The position numbers and the translations under genes are program-made. DNA of 64,000 nt from Penelope pileata (taxonomy: Eukaryota > Chordata > Aves > Galliformes > Cracidae), in the NCBI GenBank assembly GCA_013396635.1, contig WBMW01001303.1:183677-247676 (forward strand), read 5' to 3'. Below are positions 1 through 10,914 of this stretch, piece by piece. The number at the start of each line of letters is the position of its first letter. Positions within the stretch are counted from its first letter, which is position 1. The notes under the pieces were generated by a model. It saw nothing but the letters and a program-made list of their open reading frames with translations, was not told the DNA's origin and searched no databases.

Positions 1-596
1 TGTGCAGTGCTGTGCTGGGGGGGGGAGCTGCCCCCCACAGGCTGCCCCTGGCACCCTGGGTTCAGTGCCTGCTCCTCGCTGCAGCCTCCCAGGGCCAGCA
101 GGAAGCCACATGGAAACATGAAATTGATTCCCTGGAAATGGTTTCTGGCAATGCCAATGCTTTATGTGCCATTTAGATGCTGCTTCTAAGCAAGCTGTCA
201 AGAAGAAACAGCTCAAAATGCAGCTCACCGCCTAAATAATAAAAAGAGGAGTTCTGAACAATGCCAGGAAATCAAATAAAGAAATCACTGCTTCACTAAC
301 ACCAGGAGGAATCGGGCCAGGGGGACACAGTGACAGCCAGCATCCCTGAGCAGTGATGTGGGGAGACAAATTCTACCAAGGGGCACAGCTGGGGGGTTTC
401 AAAGAGGAAAACCTGCACCTTGTGTCATTTGCCATCTGGGATTGGCTTCATCTGGGGAACTCAGGGAATTCATCTGAGCTCGGGGGTGTGCACGGGTGGC
501 GGGCAGCAGGAGCCCGGGGTGGCCATGGGCAGAGGGCAGCACCCGGCCCTGCCTGCAGCGAGCAGCTGGGGGGCCCTAATGTCCCTCCGCGAGCAG
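1..596. other. Non-coding, no gene seen
   Basis: The first 110 bases and 350-596 are GC-rich. Bases 115-300 are AT-richer and of higher complexity. A run of nine G at 17-25 is followed by a C run, which could form a weak hairpin. Small open frames overlap one another on both strands and have no recognisable domain. I see no gene or mobile element. Confidence 0.5.
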
Positions 597-704
597 ATGG
601 CACACTTAGGGCAGGTGGCACATTTCGGGCAGGTGGCACACTTAGGGCAGGTGGCACACTTAGGGCAGGTGGCACACTTAGGGCAGGCGGCACATTTCGG
701 GCAG
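597..704. repeat. 18-bp minisatellite, six copies
   Basis: Six head-to-tail 18-bp units of the form GTGGCACACTTAGGGCAG. Two variants occur, differing at the ACTTAG versus TTTCGG core, in the order A B A A A B; the first and last copies also differ at the unit start. The unit is a multiple of three, so open frames run through it on both strands. The minus-strand frame reads as repeated Cys-Pro-Lys-Cys and looks like a metal-binding motif, but this is a by-product of the repeat. Copy number is probably polymorphic. Confidence 0.9.
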
Positions 705-1180
705 GCCCGAGCCCCGGGCTCTTCCCATCTGTCATCAGCACGGGCAGCAGGTATCAGCGCTACCTGCACTCCAGTTGCTTGAGTTTGCCACCTGGACACT
801 TCTAACGCTGTTTGCACACACATATATTCCGCCAGAAGTATGACAGCACAAATCTAAATCTTAATGACGCAAAAATCCAGCTGAGGAAGCTAAAATGCAG
901 CCTAAACCTGCCAGTGTTCAACCTCAGGAATCAGCCTCTCTGAGCTTTGATCACTCCCCTGCTCTTCTCTGGTTCCCTTAGTTACCAAACCCAGTATTTA
1001 TCTTTCTGACTTGAACATCCCATGTGTAATGAACAACATTCTGATTTTACTTGGATATAAAAGTATATGGTGGCCTACACTGAAGCCAGAAAAATCAGCA
1101 TCAGCACCCAGTTCTCTCTGCGCACAACACTCAGAAGAAAAAGTCTTTACAAGTGGATTCCTTAAAGGCAGAAATAAGAA
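705..1180. other. Non-coding, no gene seen
   Basis: Mixed-composition unique DNA that becomes AT-richer from about 800. I see no repeat, RNA gene or convincing exon. Confidence 0.45.
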
Positions 1181-1530
1181 ATATCACATAAAATTAAATT
1201 GAAATAATTTTGCCTAATCTGCTGTTAAACAATTAAGATTTTGCTAAATCGGGGGTAAGATTTACATAAAAATGAAACCAACCCATGTGCAAATTGAGCC
1301 ATTTCAGAATTGCCGGTAATTTAATTGAATATGTTCAACTGCTTTGCTATCAGTACGACTGTTGTGGATTTCCTCACCACCAGGAGTGTAATCAGAGCGA
1401 GCTCCAGAAACACAAACCCCGCCCAAACCAATTATAGCATAAAACTGAACTTGATAAAGAGACATTTTCATATTTTTGATTTGAGCTTGCTTTATTTGCA
1501 CGTTAATACAAGCTCGTGCGCTGGTTTCGG
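1181..1530. promoter_or_regulatory. AT-rich candidate conserved element
   Basis: High-complexity AT-rich DNA with many homeodomain-like TAAT/ATTA cores, a CCAATTATA stretch near 1426 and a GATAAAG near 1454. No open frame has recognisable content. The composition changes sharply to GC-rich after 1550. Regulatory function is inferred from texture only and needs cross-species alignment. Confidence 0.3.
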
Positions 1531-1735
1531 AAGGCAGCTCTGCATGCTGCACGTGGAGACGCGGGGCGGGCAGCGGTGACACGGGGCGTGGGTCAGGGCG
1601 AGGGGGGGGGTCCTGGCCGCATCCCCTCTGCCCCCTCCACAGCCCCCAGCAGTGACCCCAGGACCGGCGCTGGGGCTGCCTGAAGCTGATGGATGGGGCT
1701 GCAAAGGCAGCGGCTGCCGTCTGCTAGAATACATA
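1531..1735. other. GC-rich spacer
   Basis: GC-rich, G-run-bearing DNA between two AT-rich blocks, including an eight- to nine-G run near 1601-1610. I see no gene. The G runs are too widely spaced to call a quadruplex. Confidence 0.4.
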
Positions 1736-2160
1736 AATAACCCAACAAAGTGGTGGGATATCATTCAGTAGAGCATTAATGCTACAAAGACACAAAACAG
1801 GCACGGGGGAGGAGTGCCTATAATCAGATCTTAAAAAAAGATCGGGGTCAGAGCGCAATGAGAGGCCGGGTGGTTTGATTCTCCCCACTAGTTAAGATAA
1901 TTACATGTTTCACAATGGAAGAACTCAATAGCCAAAAAAAAGAAGAAATAATTACAGTTATTTTGGAACAAGAAATCTGGGAAGAGCAATCTAGTATTTC
2001 TCCTTCACTTTAAGCCCCAAGTCCAGTTGTTCCCAGTCTGGGTTAGCTTCACACCCTTATTTTCCACGCCTCAGAAGCTTTTGGTCTGGGAATAAAGTGA
2101 AGAAAAGAAAAAGCAGTTTATCAATTTTCTGTAAGCCACTCCTGCTTTAGAACAAACGTT
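1736..2160. promoter_or_regulatory. AT-rich candidate conserved element
   Basis: AT-rich unique DNA with repeated ATAATTAC-like cores around 1895-1960. It lies immediately upstream of the CpG-rich core at 2190-2436. Function is inferred; the block could equally be neutral AT-rich sequence. Confidence 0.3.
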
Positions 2161-2189
2161 AGAAGGAAGCAGAGCCAGCAGGGAGCTGG

Positions 2190-2436
2190 TCCCGTCCACG
2201 GGCCCCTCCCCACGTGAGCAGCTCTGCAAGGAGCCTCTGCTGCCCGGACTGAAGGCACTCGCACCGCTCGCCACGCCGGGCGGCCAGCCCCAGCCGCTCG
2301 CTCCGGCTGCGCCGCGCACCCCACGCACAGGAGGGGCCGGGGCCGCGCCGCGCGCTGCCAGCCCCCGCCACCGCGCTCAGCTCCGCCGCCCCCTGCCAGC
2401 AGCTGTCCCTGCGCGCCCGTCCCAGCGCTCCTCGGG
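2190..2436. promoter_or_regulatory. CpG-island-like core
   Basis: A compact GC-rich segment with about 30 CpG dinucleotides in roughly 215 bases by hand count (2223-2436), far denser than its surroundings. It sits between two AT-rich candidate elements. Unmethylated CpG islands of this kind usually mark promoters in vertebrates, but no exon or coding start is recognisable beside it. It may be the promoter of a non-coding transcript, an orphan intragenic or intergenic island, or a GC-rich enhancer core. Open frames on the minus strand here look like composition artefacts. Confidence 0.5.
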
Positions 2437-2449
2437 GCTCCATCACCAA

Positions 2450-2860
2450 AGCCAGTAACTGTTTTGTTGCAAAGCAGCGTATGGTGCACTCTGCCTGGAA
2501 AAAATAATAAAAAAAAAGAGCTGGCATTGTATTTCTCATAATAAGTTTTAATTGGATTTTAGCTCTCTGACTTTTATACTTCATCTTAGGCTTTATTGGG
2601 TTTAATTACAAATCCATAGCTATTTGTTATGTGGCTCTGGTTTGATATTTTGCACTGACAATTACATTTTTATTCAAAGAAAAATGTATTAGGAAAAAAC
2701 AGCAAGAGACAGGCTTATTGTATGAGCTGATTAATTGAATTCCAGCTTTATGTGCACTTATGATGAATGATTGCATGCCAAAAAATGACTCGAATATTAG
2801 ATGGGAGTGCTCTTACTCATTTTAATTGGTTTGCACGAAGTGTGAGACACTGCAGCAGCA
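2450..2860. promoter_or_regulatory. AT-rich candidate conserved element
   Basis: One of the most enhancer-like blocks in the window. It is high-complexity AT-rich DNA with several homeodomain-type TTAATT cores. The 10-mer TTTTAATTGG occurs at 2546-2555 and again at 2820-2829, near the two ends of the block. GATTAATTGAATTC is near 2729. No coding frame is recognisable. Regulatory function is inferred. Confidence 0.35.
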
Positions 2861-3310
2861 GACTGGCCATGAGAGCACGATGGCAGCTGGAGCCCAGTGA
2901 CTCAACCCAGTGTCCCCTGACCCCGGCTGTGGTTCTGTGAAATCCTTCTGCACAGAGGAACAGAGGGAGGAGGGATGCCAAAATGCCAGCACCCTCACCT
3001 AAAGAATGTGAGGAGGAACGTCACTGCCCTGTTCTCTTCTTTTGACAGCTGCAATTTAGTTGTAATTACTCACAGCACACTTAATAGCAAATAAGGCATC
3101 ACGTGCCTTTGCAGAAAAAATAACAAAGTCTTAGAGGTAAGTCTGTAGCTCACTGCCACGACACCTTGTTGCTCCCAGTGGGCAAAGATGCACACACGTA
3201 ATGCTGAGGACAGACAGACCCAGCCCTGTGCTAGAAGAGCTGCACTGTCCTGGCTCAGCCCACGGCTGCAGACCCCGCGGGTGCACGGTGGAGCAGGCGG
3301 GCAGCGGGCA
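2861..3310. other. Non-coding, small AT-rich patch
   Basis: Mixed DNA. Bases 3030-3150 are AT-rich and carry a TTTGACAGCTG core, resembling TALE/MEIS-type sites, followed by a TAATTAC. I see no gene. Confidence 0.35.
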
Positions 3311-3354
3311 GCAGTCAGGGCACGGCCCCGCTGCAGTCAGGGCACGGCCCCGCT
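3311..3354. repeat. Perfect 22-bp tandem duplication
   Basis: Two identical head-to-tail 22-bp units starting GCAGTCAGGGCACGGCC lie in a GC-rich context. Identity between copies suggests a recent slippage event or an assembly-sensitive site. Confidence 0.9.
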
Positions 3355-4035
3355 GCAGAGCTGCCCGCAGCCCTCTGCTGTCACACTGAGAAATGTGGAC
3401 AGCTTTCCTGCCTCAGCTGAGACATCCTACAGAAACATGATACAAAGCTGTCAGATGTTGCCCTCAGCATAACCTTAAGGATCCAAACCCCTTTTCCCAA
3501 GACTTTCTCACACACCTTTTCCCACTGCCCTGCACTGGGGCACCGGGCTGCAGCCGGGAGCTCTGCGGGGTGGACGGGGCCGCTCCCCGCACACAGCGGG
3601 GCCGGGCAGCCCGTGCCAGCGCGGGGCCAGGAGCCTGCATGGTGCTGGTGGGCACACGGGAGGGGCAGCACCAGGCCCAGGAGACAAACGCGGTTGTTCT
3701 ACCCCAGAGAGGAGTCTCAGAAGTAATCTTACAGAGAGCATTTTACTGTATTTTTTCTTCCGCTGCTTGATACCCGTAGCCTGCAATAACACAACGTTTT
3801 ATTTCCCCTTTAGTGAAGCAGAAAGGACAAAAACGACTGTGTTATTCACTTTCTTAAGTAAAAAAAGAAGCCCACGGGAACAAAGAAACTACCTATTAGC
3901 TCCCATTGCCACAAGCCGCCTGGCACCGGCCCGTGCAGCCCCGCAGCCGATGGTGCCGTGCGGGGCAGCATCCCGGCAAGGGGGCCCAGGGACAGAGCTG
4001 GGGGGGGGCTCACAGTGCCTGCCTTATTGCTGACA
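3355..4035. other. Non-coding, no gene seen
   Basis: GC-rich to about 3700, AT-richer 3700-3900, then GC-rich again with a G run near 4000. Overlapping short frames occur on both strands, with none recognisable. Confidence 0.45.
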
Positions 4036-4195
4036 GCTGCTAACGAGCAGCCAATCTCTGCCAAGCTGTTTTTTTCAACACTTGAGGCATTGCATATTTT
4101 TAAAAATTCAATTTTCAGCCCCAATTTAACAGCTCCTGGCTCGGCACGACGAGATCACTATTGATTTGCCCATTATTTTCTCTTTATCAAAGGGG
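4036..4195. promoter_or_regulatory. AT-rich candidate element
   Basis: A short AT-rich block with GCATATTTTTAAAAATTC and TGATTTGCCCATTA cores, ending in an approximately ten-base G run at about 4191. It is flanked by GC-rich DNA on both sides. Regulatory status is inferred. Confidence 0.25.
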
Positions 4196-5110
4196 GGGGG
4201 AGTTGTTACAAGGCGCGGAAGCGATTCCGCTGTCCTCACGCCCACAGCTCACGCTGCTGCGGTGCTCAGAGATGTTCGCAAGGGAACGCGGACGCAGCCC
4301 ACGCGTGCTCGGTCCAAGGGAAGCGACGTTCAGGTGGAGCAGGGACAGCGGGGAGATGGGCTGGGCTGGGCTGCTGGCAGCAGAGAGCAGGACAGCCGGA
4401 GGTCACTCGCTGATTTACATTCACAGACGCCTCCAGTTTCAGCCTCAGGATCAGCTGCTGTTTTTCCCACCTATTATCTTCCCAAACACCCTTGTGCCAA
4501 GCGCAGTGGCCGCACACAGCACCATCCTTGGGCGGCCGCTGGAGGACCCACAGCTGCAGCCCGCGGCAGCCTCTGCCCCCAGCGCTCTGCACTGGGACAC
4601 CCCGAGTCCCGACAGCACCCCGCAACGAGCAGCGGCCGGGCGGGAGCATTTCGTCCATTAGTAAAACTGAGGGCACTCAACAGAACGATTCCACAGGGAA
4701 AAAAAAAACTCCTTGTGCTGGAAGCAAAGGTTGTGACAAAACGGAAGTGCTCAGCAGCACTTTCGGAGTTCTAAGCAGGAAAAACATCGAAGGGTATGAA
4801 ATAGCTTTTTTCTGTCCCGCTGGCATTAGCATCAGCTTCATCAGACAGGCTCCTCGTGGGGAAAAAAGGTGGAATCTGTAATAGAACGGCTGGATTTTAA
4901 GGAAGAGTTGAGCTCTGCAGCAGCCATAAGCAAGGCAAGGCCAGAAGGACCAAAAGGGCATCACCAGGGTCCTCGCTCTGCCCATCTCAGAGCTCAGCAT
5001 CCGCTTCCACACCTGCAGGGCCCGCAATTAGCGGCACCTCGCTGCGCTGACACCCAGCAGCCATCCGGGCTGCAGCAGTGCTCGTAGGAGGGGCTCAACT
5101 CTGCCACGCT
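4196..5110. other. GC-rich, no gene seen
   Basis: GC-rich DNA with many overlapping frames, the longest about 200 codons at 4166-4774. The frames overlap each other on both strands, begin at arbitrary ATGs and have low-complexity compositions. I do not accept any as a gene. Confidence 0.45.
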
Positions 5111-5745
5111 GGAGAGAAAAATGTTGTTTGTTTTTTTTTTTAATCTTTTTTTACATTATTTTTAACCACAGGTCAGTCCTTAGTCCTGTTACTTTCTCAG
5201 TTTCTTTAATGAGATATCAAGCACACTAAAATACAAGCATACGTTTTGGAACAAACTGGACTGGGTAGAAAATAATCGCTTTTTGTGAACGTGCTGGGTA
5301 TTAATTAGGGAGCATCATATGAGAACTTTAAAGAAATGTAGGCACTCCAGGGAGAGTAACAGTATCGATCAGAGCAGGAAAAACAATATCCTAAAAAGAC
5401 CTTAAGAATCCAGGAGCACAGAAAGGCAAAACAGCTGAAATGTAGAAACCACCTCTATTTTTGGACTGTGGGACCTGTATTTCTTACCAGGGGAAAAAAT
5501 CTGTACAAAGGAACTGGAATTTGCAAGACTGATTTCTAGCAGAAAGGTAGCACAGGTGAAAAATGGAAGAGAGAAAGCAAAACAAAATGAGCCCCTATGG
5601 AAAAGAACATCTCAGCTGGAGAGAGCCTCCCAGCCCTGCTGGGGAGACGCGCCGGGAGAGCAGGGGTTTGCTTCCAGAAGGTCACGGGGACCAGACTGAG
5701 CTCTGTGAATTGAAACGTGCCTCTGGATTAGCATGTCTTTGCATA
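5111..5745. other. AT-rich, no gene seen
   Basis: AT-rich unique DNA opening with an 11-T run at 5131-5141. It ends at the 3' terminus of the CR1 element on the minus strand. I see no coding frame of note. Confidence 0.4.
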
Positions 5746-6450
5746 TCATAGAGCCACTGAACAGCTCGGGCTGGAAAGGACCCCACAGCCCCCCCACCCC
5801 TGCCGTGGGCTGGGTGCCCCCAGCTCAGCTGCCCAGGGGCCATCCATGGCCTTGGGCACCTCCAGGGATGGGCACCCACAGCTCTGGGCAGTGCCAGGGC
5901 ATCACCGCCTCTGGGTACAGAATTTTCCTCTCACACCTGACCTAAATCTCCCCTGTTAGTTTAAAGAAGTTCCCCCTTGCCCTATCACTGTCAGATCGCG
6001 TAAGAAGTCAGTCCCCCTCCTGCCTGTAAGCTTTGCTCGAGCACTGGCAGGCAGCAGTGAGCTCTCCCAGAGCCCTCTCTTCTCCAGGCTGCACGCCCCC
6101 AGCTCTCAGCCTTTCCCCATAGCAGAGGTGCTGCAGCCTCTGATCATCTTCGTGGCCTCCTCTGGACCCGCTCCAACAGCTCCACATCCTTCTCATGCTG
6201 GGAGCCCACGTCTCGAGCCTGCCCAGGTCCCTCTGGCTGGCATCCCTTCCTTCTGCCATATCAGCTGCACAGCTCAGCTTGGTGCCATCAGCAAACTGCT
6301 GAGGGCACACTCAAATCCATCACCCACACCATTGATAAAGATGTCAAAAAGCACAGCTCTGGCCCATCGACACCAGCAGTGCCCCATCGGGGCATCCCTT
6401 CCCCAGCACTGAGCTGGAAGGGGCACAGTTAATGGTCTCAGAGCCGGGGT
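5746..6450 (-). mobile_element. CR1 LINE, internally deleted fragment
   Basis: On the plus strand this reads as the reverse complement of an avian CR1 3' region. It begins with a CATAGA...CTGGAAAGGACC-type start (the 3' tail), then GACCTAAATCTCCCCTG, TTCCCCCTTGCCCTATCACT, GCCTCCTCTGGACCCGCTCC and GGCATCCCTTCCTTC landmarks. The order follows the CR1 reverse transcriptase and 3' UTR. The element is 5'-truncated. Near 6198-6212 the sequence jumps from the segment expected before the 'cagaactgg' landmark to the much later 'gggcccac...cgagcctg' landmark, so several hundred bases of the recalled CR1 consensus are missing. No intact protein remains. The far boundary is approximate. Confidence 0.92.
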
Positions 6451-8040
6451 CACCGGGATAACTTACCTTGTTCCACCATTATATTCTGATCACATAGAAA
6501 CCACCGTGTTATTCTACAAAAAATGGTTAAAAAACACAGAAAATAAAGTCAGCCAAGGAGAGACCTGGGCAAATGGAGCCGGTTTCAACAACTCAGCAGG
6601 TGAGATGACAACACAGTTGCAAGGAGAACTATCAATTTTATCTAATGGCAAACAGCTGCATAAAAGGAAAATGTTGTTAACTTTGAGGGGAAAACTCGAT
6701 AGGGGAATGTCAGCGCCGGAGCACAGGGCACGAGCCCAGGGGCCCTCCCAGCAGCACCACCCGCCTCAGCGCAGGTCGTGCTCCAGCTCCACAGGATGCA
6801 AAGGTGCGAGCTCGTGTTTTAGGGAACTTCCAGCTCATTAGAATTCTCAGTGCTTGCAGAAGATGGGATTGTTCTGAAGGTGTACACAAAAAGAAAACAA
6901 TTTAAGCTCTCCAGAATGTGAGATGCCTGAGAATTACACTTGGATAGTTCTGCAGATCTCAATCCTTAAAATCTTTACAACAAAATTATTTGCAAAATGA
7001 GAATTTTAAATTATGTGATTGCTTTCTCTGAAACCAAAATTACTTTCATTCTCTTCAGGGAGGCTTTCAGGGATTTTCTTCAATGAAACCAATTCCTACA
7101 CTCCAGGTGTTTGAAAGCTCCTGCTCAAATTGAGGCTCTCTGTTATGAAAAGCAGTCTCCAAAATAATCGCCTGCTTCTGAGAACACAACTGTGCATGCA
7201 TCGTGGTTTCCCTACACCTACCTATGGTTCTCCTGTTACAGAATTAGAGGAAAACAAGTGCTGCTCCTCGTGGTGTGAGCAGATTTGCAAAGAACTGAGG
7301 CAGCAGCTGCCCGGACGTGCTGCTTGCGCCAGGGCCGCTGCAATGGGTTTCTGAGCAAGAACACTTCTTAAACCGCTTCTCAGATGTGTCTTGTTGTTTT
7401 CTCAGCACAGCAGAATGACATCTGCTCTCTGGATTTTGTATTGTTACTTGCATGACAGAAAAAATATCAACTGCTAAAGAGAAAAGCCTCCAAGTTTGCA
7501 AACCTGACCGAGGACCAACCTCCACTAACTGTGTGCGAATGGAAATTTGGGGCCCAATTTCCAGATTCTTTTGGAAATACCACTCCATTTCCTTTGCACC
7601 TCTGATAAGAGGCATTCTGCAAGTCAGATCCAGTGCTGGGGTTTTTTGTTGCTTACTTTTTTTATATGAGGAAAACAAAACAATGCAAATGTAATGATAG
7701 CGTCTACCTACATTTCCTGAAACTCTTGCTCTTAAGATGAAAACCATTAACAGGCATTGCAACTGCCAATTTGGTTCCCAAAACAAATCCTTATCTTGTT
7801 CTTGGGGTAAGCAAAGCATTCATCACTTTTCCCCTCCTGCAAGAACGGCAGTGTTTGTGTGCTAACACCTCTCGGGCACTCTGTCGCGTGCTCACCAGCG
7901 AGATTACCCGGGAGCGTGTGGGAGGCGGCAGGCACGGGGAGCAGGCAGCACACGGCGCGCTGCTCGCAGCCTCATCGCCGCTGGGACCGCCAGCGCATCT
8001 CGGATGCAAATTGATTTCACAAAACCAGGGAAAGAAAACA
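6451..8040. other. Non-coding, AT-rich patches
   Basis: Unique DNA with AT-rich patches at 6890-7120 and 7660-7720. Perfect POU octamers ATGCAAAT occur at 7683-7690 and 8004-8011. A 191-codon minus frame at 7244-7819 overlaps an 80-codon plus frame and has no domain I recognise. I see no gene or repeat. Confidence 0.4.
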
Positions 8041-8260
8041 GTCATATTTCTAAGGAAATAAAGCGGAAAAAATATTAACTATGAACAAACCAAGCATCAC
8101 TGCCAGGACCGGTCATCTATTTGGCTTTGTTTTGTTTTCCTGTCAATTCTCCTATTTTCTTCTACCCCAAATTCTGGCAATCAAGAAGGGGACCAATTAA
8201 TAAAATAATAAATAAAGCAGATTTCAGAGCAGCTATTTGGGTGTTTGCCATGAAGCAAAC
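8041..8260. promoter_or_regulatory. AT-rich candidate element
   Basis: AT-rich block containing CCAATTAATAAAATAATA near 8190 and several TATTTGG-like cores. GC-rich DNA follows from 8262. Regulatory role is inferred. Confidence 0.25.
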
Positions 8261-9330
8261 ATTGCCCAGCCCCCTGCCCCAAGCACAGAGCTGCTCCCTC
8301 CCCGTGCGTGGGGCAGGCAGGTTTGTCCCACACACCCCTGGCACCCGGGGGCTCGAGTGCCCACCCAACCTCCTGTCCCCACAGCTCCTGCCAGCACCCA
8401 GCCTTGCAGCTCAGCTCCTGCAGCACTGCTCCGCCGGGCACCGGAATCACAGCTGTCCTTGGCCCAGATCCGGGGCGGAGGAGAAAATCACACGGAGACT
8501 GAAGCAAAAAAGGAGTAACGCTGAACATGGGGAAAATTACAGTTCTTCACTAGAATGTTAATCAACGGGAGGCAATGGGGTTTTCAGTCAGCACGAGCAA
8601 GCACCACACATGAAGCCACTGAGCTGTGAGCGAGACATTCGGATTTCAGAGAAGCGTTTGCTGTCCTTATGGCACAGTTTGCTTTGGCAGCTTAAGGCAG
8701 AGACCCGCCAGCAGCCGTGGTGGGGGCCAGGCAGGCCCCGAGCTGCTGCCCCGGGAGCAGAAGGCGCTGGGTAACCGACCCTGTGCTGCACCTTGCTGCA
8801 GCCACCCCATAGACCCCCACAGACAATCACAGCGCTCTGCTTTTCTCACCATTGTCACTTCACTCAAGAACTCCAACAGTCATTTGTTTTCATTGCCGTT
8901 TGCCTTCAGCACAGCCTCCCTCAATGCTGGGGTTTATGAGCTGGAATTAACAGCATGCGTGGCTTTTGGCTGAGCCTGCTGCGTGCGTCCACAAAACCCA
9001 CAGCCATTTTCCTGCAGAGCAGAAGTTACACTGCCCTAAAAGCCTTGCCCCCAGCCAGGTATCTGCTAGTGCACAGCACAAGTACCAGCACCTTCCTTTG
9101 CTCTGCTTTTCCTTCCCCCACATTAAGGGTGAGGAGATTTCTCACGTGGCCACCTGGCTGATTTATTTTTTTAATCTGGTTAAAAACGGCTAACAGAAGC
9201 TCAGGTTGTTGTTTGAACGGATTCATCTAGACTCCAGTTTTTATTTATTTTTCCCTTGGGGTGAGTTAATTGGCTCCCAAGTGGAGGAAGGAAGGAACAA
9301 GGTGTTGAGGCAATAACTCAGCATAGGAAA
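8261..9330. other. Non-coding, no gene seen
   Basis: GC-rich 8262-8500, mixed afterwards. A GAGTTAATTGG core is near 9262. Overlapping short frames occur with no recognisable content. Confidence 0.4.
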
Positions 9331-9790
9331 GAAGTCAATTTAAGAGTGGTTCTTAACTTTGTGAACGAGCAGAAAGACCAGGATCCCCATGAGAGCTGGG
9401 CATCAAATTCATAACCCAGGACACTTCTTGTCAGGATAAAGCAGCATCTCCGCTGTGACAATTGGCTGCTGCACTGATATGAAAGTCCAAGCAAAGATGT
9501 TACAATAAGCGAGCGCTTATCTGCAAAACTCATGCTCCACTGCTGTGTTTCTAACAGTGATAACGACCTCGTGTACAGTATTTGGTGGCAGTTACTGACC
9601 AGCTGGAAGAATGCCCTCTTTCCATTTATATCGATCACTGTAAAACAGTTCTTGTTAACCATTATTGCTGCAACAACATATGCAAAGCTACTCAAAGCTG
9701 TGTTTGCTCTGTACAAACAGAGCTCAATCCCAATTAATCTCTGTGCATTCCTCGTTTCCACACAGACAAAGGAATGGGAGGGGTGGTGTT
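9331..9790. promoter_or_regulatory. Candidate conserved element
   Basis: High-complexity, moderately AT-rich DNA with ACAATTGG, CAATTAATCTC and ACAACATATGCAAAG cores and no simple repeats. It is open on both strands at once: 186 codons on minus (9318-9878) and 111 codons on plus (9532-9867). I recognise no protein domain in either. Constrained non-coding DNA is my preferred reading; a lineage-specific exon is a weaker alternative. Confidence 0.3.
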
Positions 9791-10019
9791 CATCGCCACA
9801 GCTCAGGAGCGCAGGGGGTTTGCCAGCTGGTGCGACTTCCCAGTCATGCTCCAAGTTGCTCAAATAGAACAGCAACACTTGCTGCAGAAGAAAGATTGCT
9901 TCCCATTGTGATGTTGCTAAATCAGGAGGAAAACAGAAAGGAAGACATCAATGTGAAAATAAAATCTGTGCCGTTACTCTGCAGCATAAAGCATCCCTAG
10001 GTAGTACAGCGCGTATTCA
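9791..10019. other. Spacer between candidate elements
   Basis: Unique mixed DNA, slightly GC-rich near 9790-9850, then AT-rich. I see no feature. Confidence 0.35.
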
Positions 10020-10420
10020 CCATTTGAGTAAATGGATCATCTGAACCCGTTCCAACATTACACAGCCTGTGCTCCATTACTCCCATATGGCAAATGGCTA
10101 ACGATGCTCTGGTATCGGGGAAGTCATTTACACAGCCTAACCAGTGCTTTTGATCACTTTATAAATGACTTTCACTTTAATAGGATTCATTATGATGCCT
10201 TAACTGTCCTACAGTTCACACGGTAACTCACTGCTCTGTCACCTGATTGCGCTGTTTGAGGATAATTCATGTCCTTGGACAAAGGCAGAACGGAATATAA
10301 ATGCATAATACTTGTTCTGGTTTTCGGAAGGTGTGGAAAAAACTCCCAATTTCTCTTGCATTTTGCATCTATATGCCACAAAAAAAGCACCATTTGCCTC
10401 CTTGTATTCTTTGCTTACAG
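10020..10420. promoter_or_regulatory. Candidate conserved element
   Basis: A high-complexity block with TTTATAAATGAC, TTTAATAGGATTCATTATG and ATATAAATGCATAATAC stretches. No simple repeats or recognisable coding content. The texture matches the other enhancer-like blocks. Conservation is untested. Confidence 0.3.
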
Positions 10421-10783
10421 TGGGACTAACCAGGCTCCCTCCCAATTTTACTTCATCATGAATATTAATTCAAGTATCATTTATATTGTGAACAAAATGA
10501 GAAAATTTCTCAAGGCTATTACAACTCCCAGTCTTTCTGGCAGAACCTTCTGGCTCTTCTGAGAATAATCACACTCAATATTCACAAATTAATTGGTGCT
10601 TTACAAAATAAGCACAAAAGCTCAGTCTTTGTATAGCAGGATTTCCACTGGGCACTTGGCTCTTCTCCTCCAGCTGGATGAGTACCCTACAAGACAACAA
10701 AATGATCAGTCAGGGATAAAACAGTATTTACTTGCACTTTCCATACCTTTTCTCAGTTGTTCTTTCTATTGCATTGAGTTTTC
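10421..10783. other. AT-rich, no gene seen
   Basis: AT-rich DNA with a GAATATTAATTC core near 10459. The stretch 10620-10780 could be a degraded extension of the CR1 that follows, but I cannot align it. Confidence 0.35.
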
Positions 10784-10795
10784 TCCATGCATGGA
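10784..10795. repeat. Perfect 12-bp palindrome
   Basis: TCCATGCATGGA reads the same on both strands. It lies just before a GGAATCAC stretch that resembles a CR1 3' terminus, about 120 bases ahead of the recognisable CR1 body. Confidence 0.6.
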
Positions 10796-10914
10796 ATCAC
10801 AGCACAAGCGCTTCCATGGCCCACAGGGTAGATCTGACACCGATCTTCGTGTGGAGGAAATCAACCCACACTCTCCTTCCTCTGGATGATCACCAATGTA
10901 GTTAGCAGCTGACA

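Noticed and set aside
470..823. Minus frame with repeated Cys-Pro-Lys-Cys, like a zinc-binding protein
   Set aside because: It is the translation of the 18-bp minisatellite; the periodicity is in the DNA, and the other strand's frames show the same periodicity.
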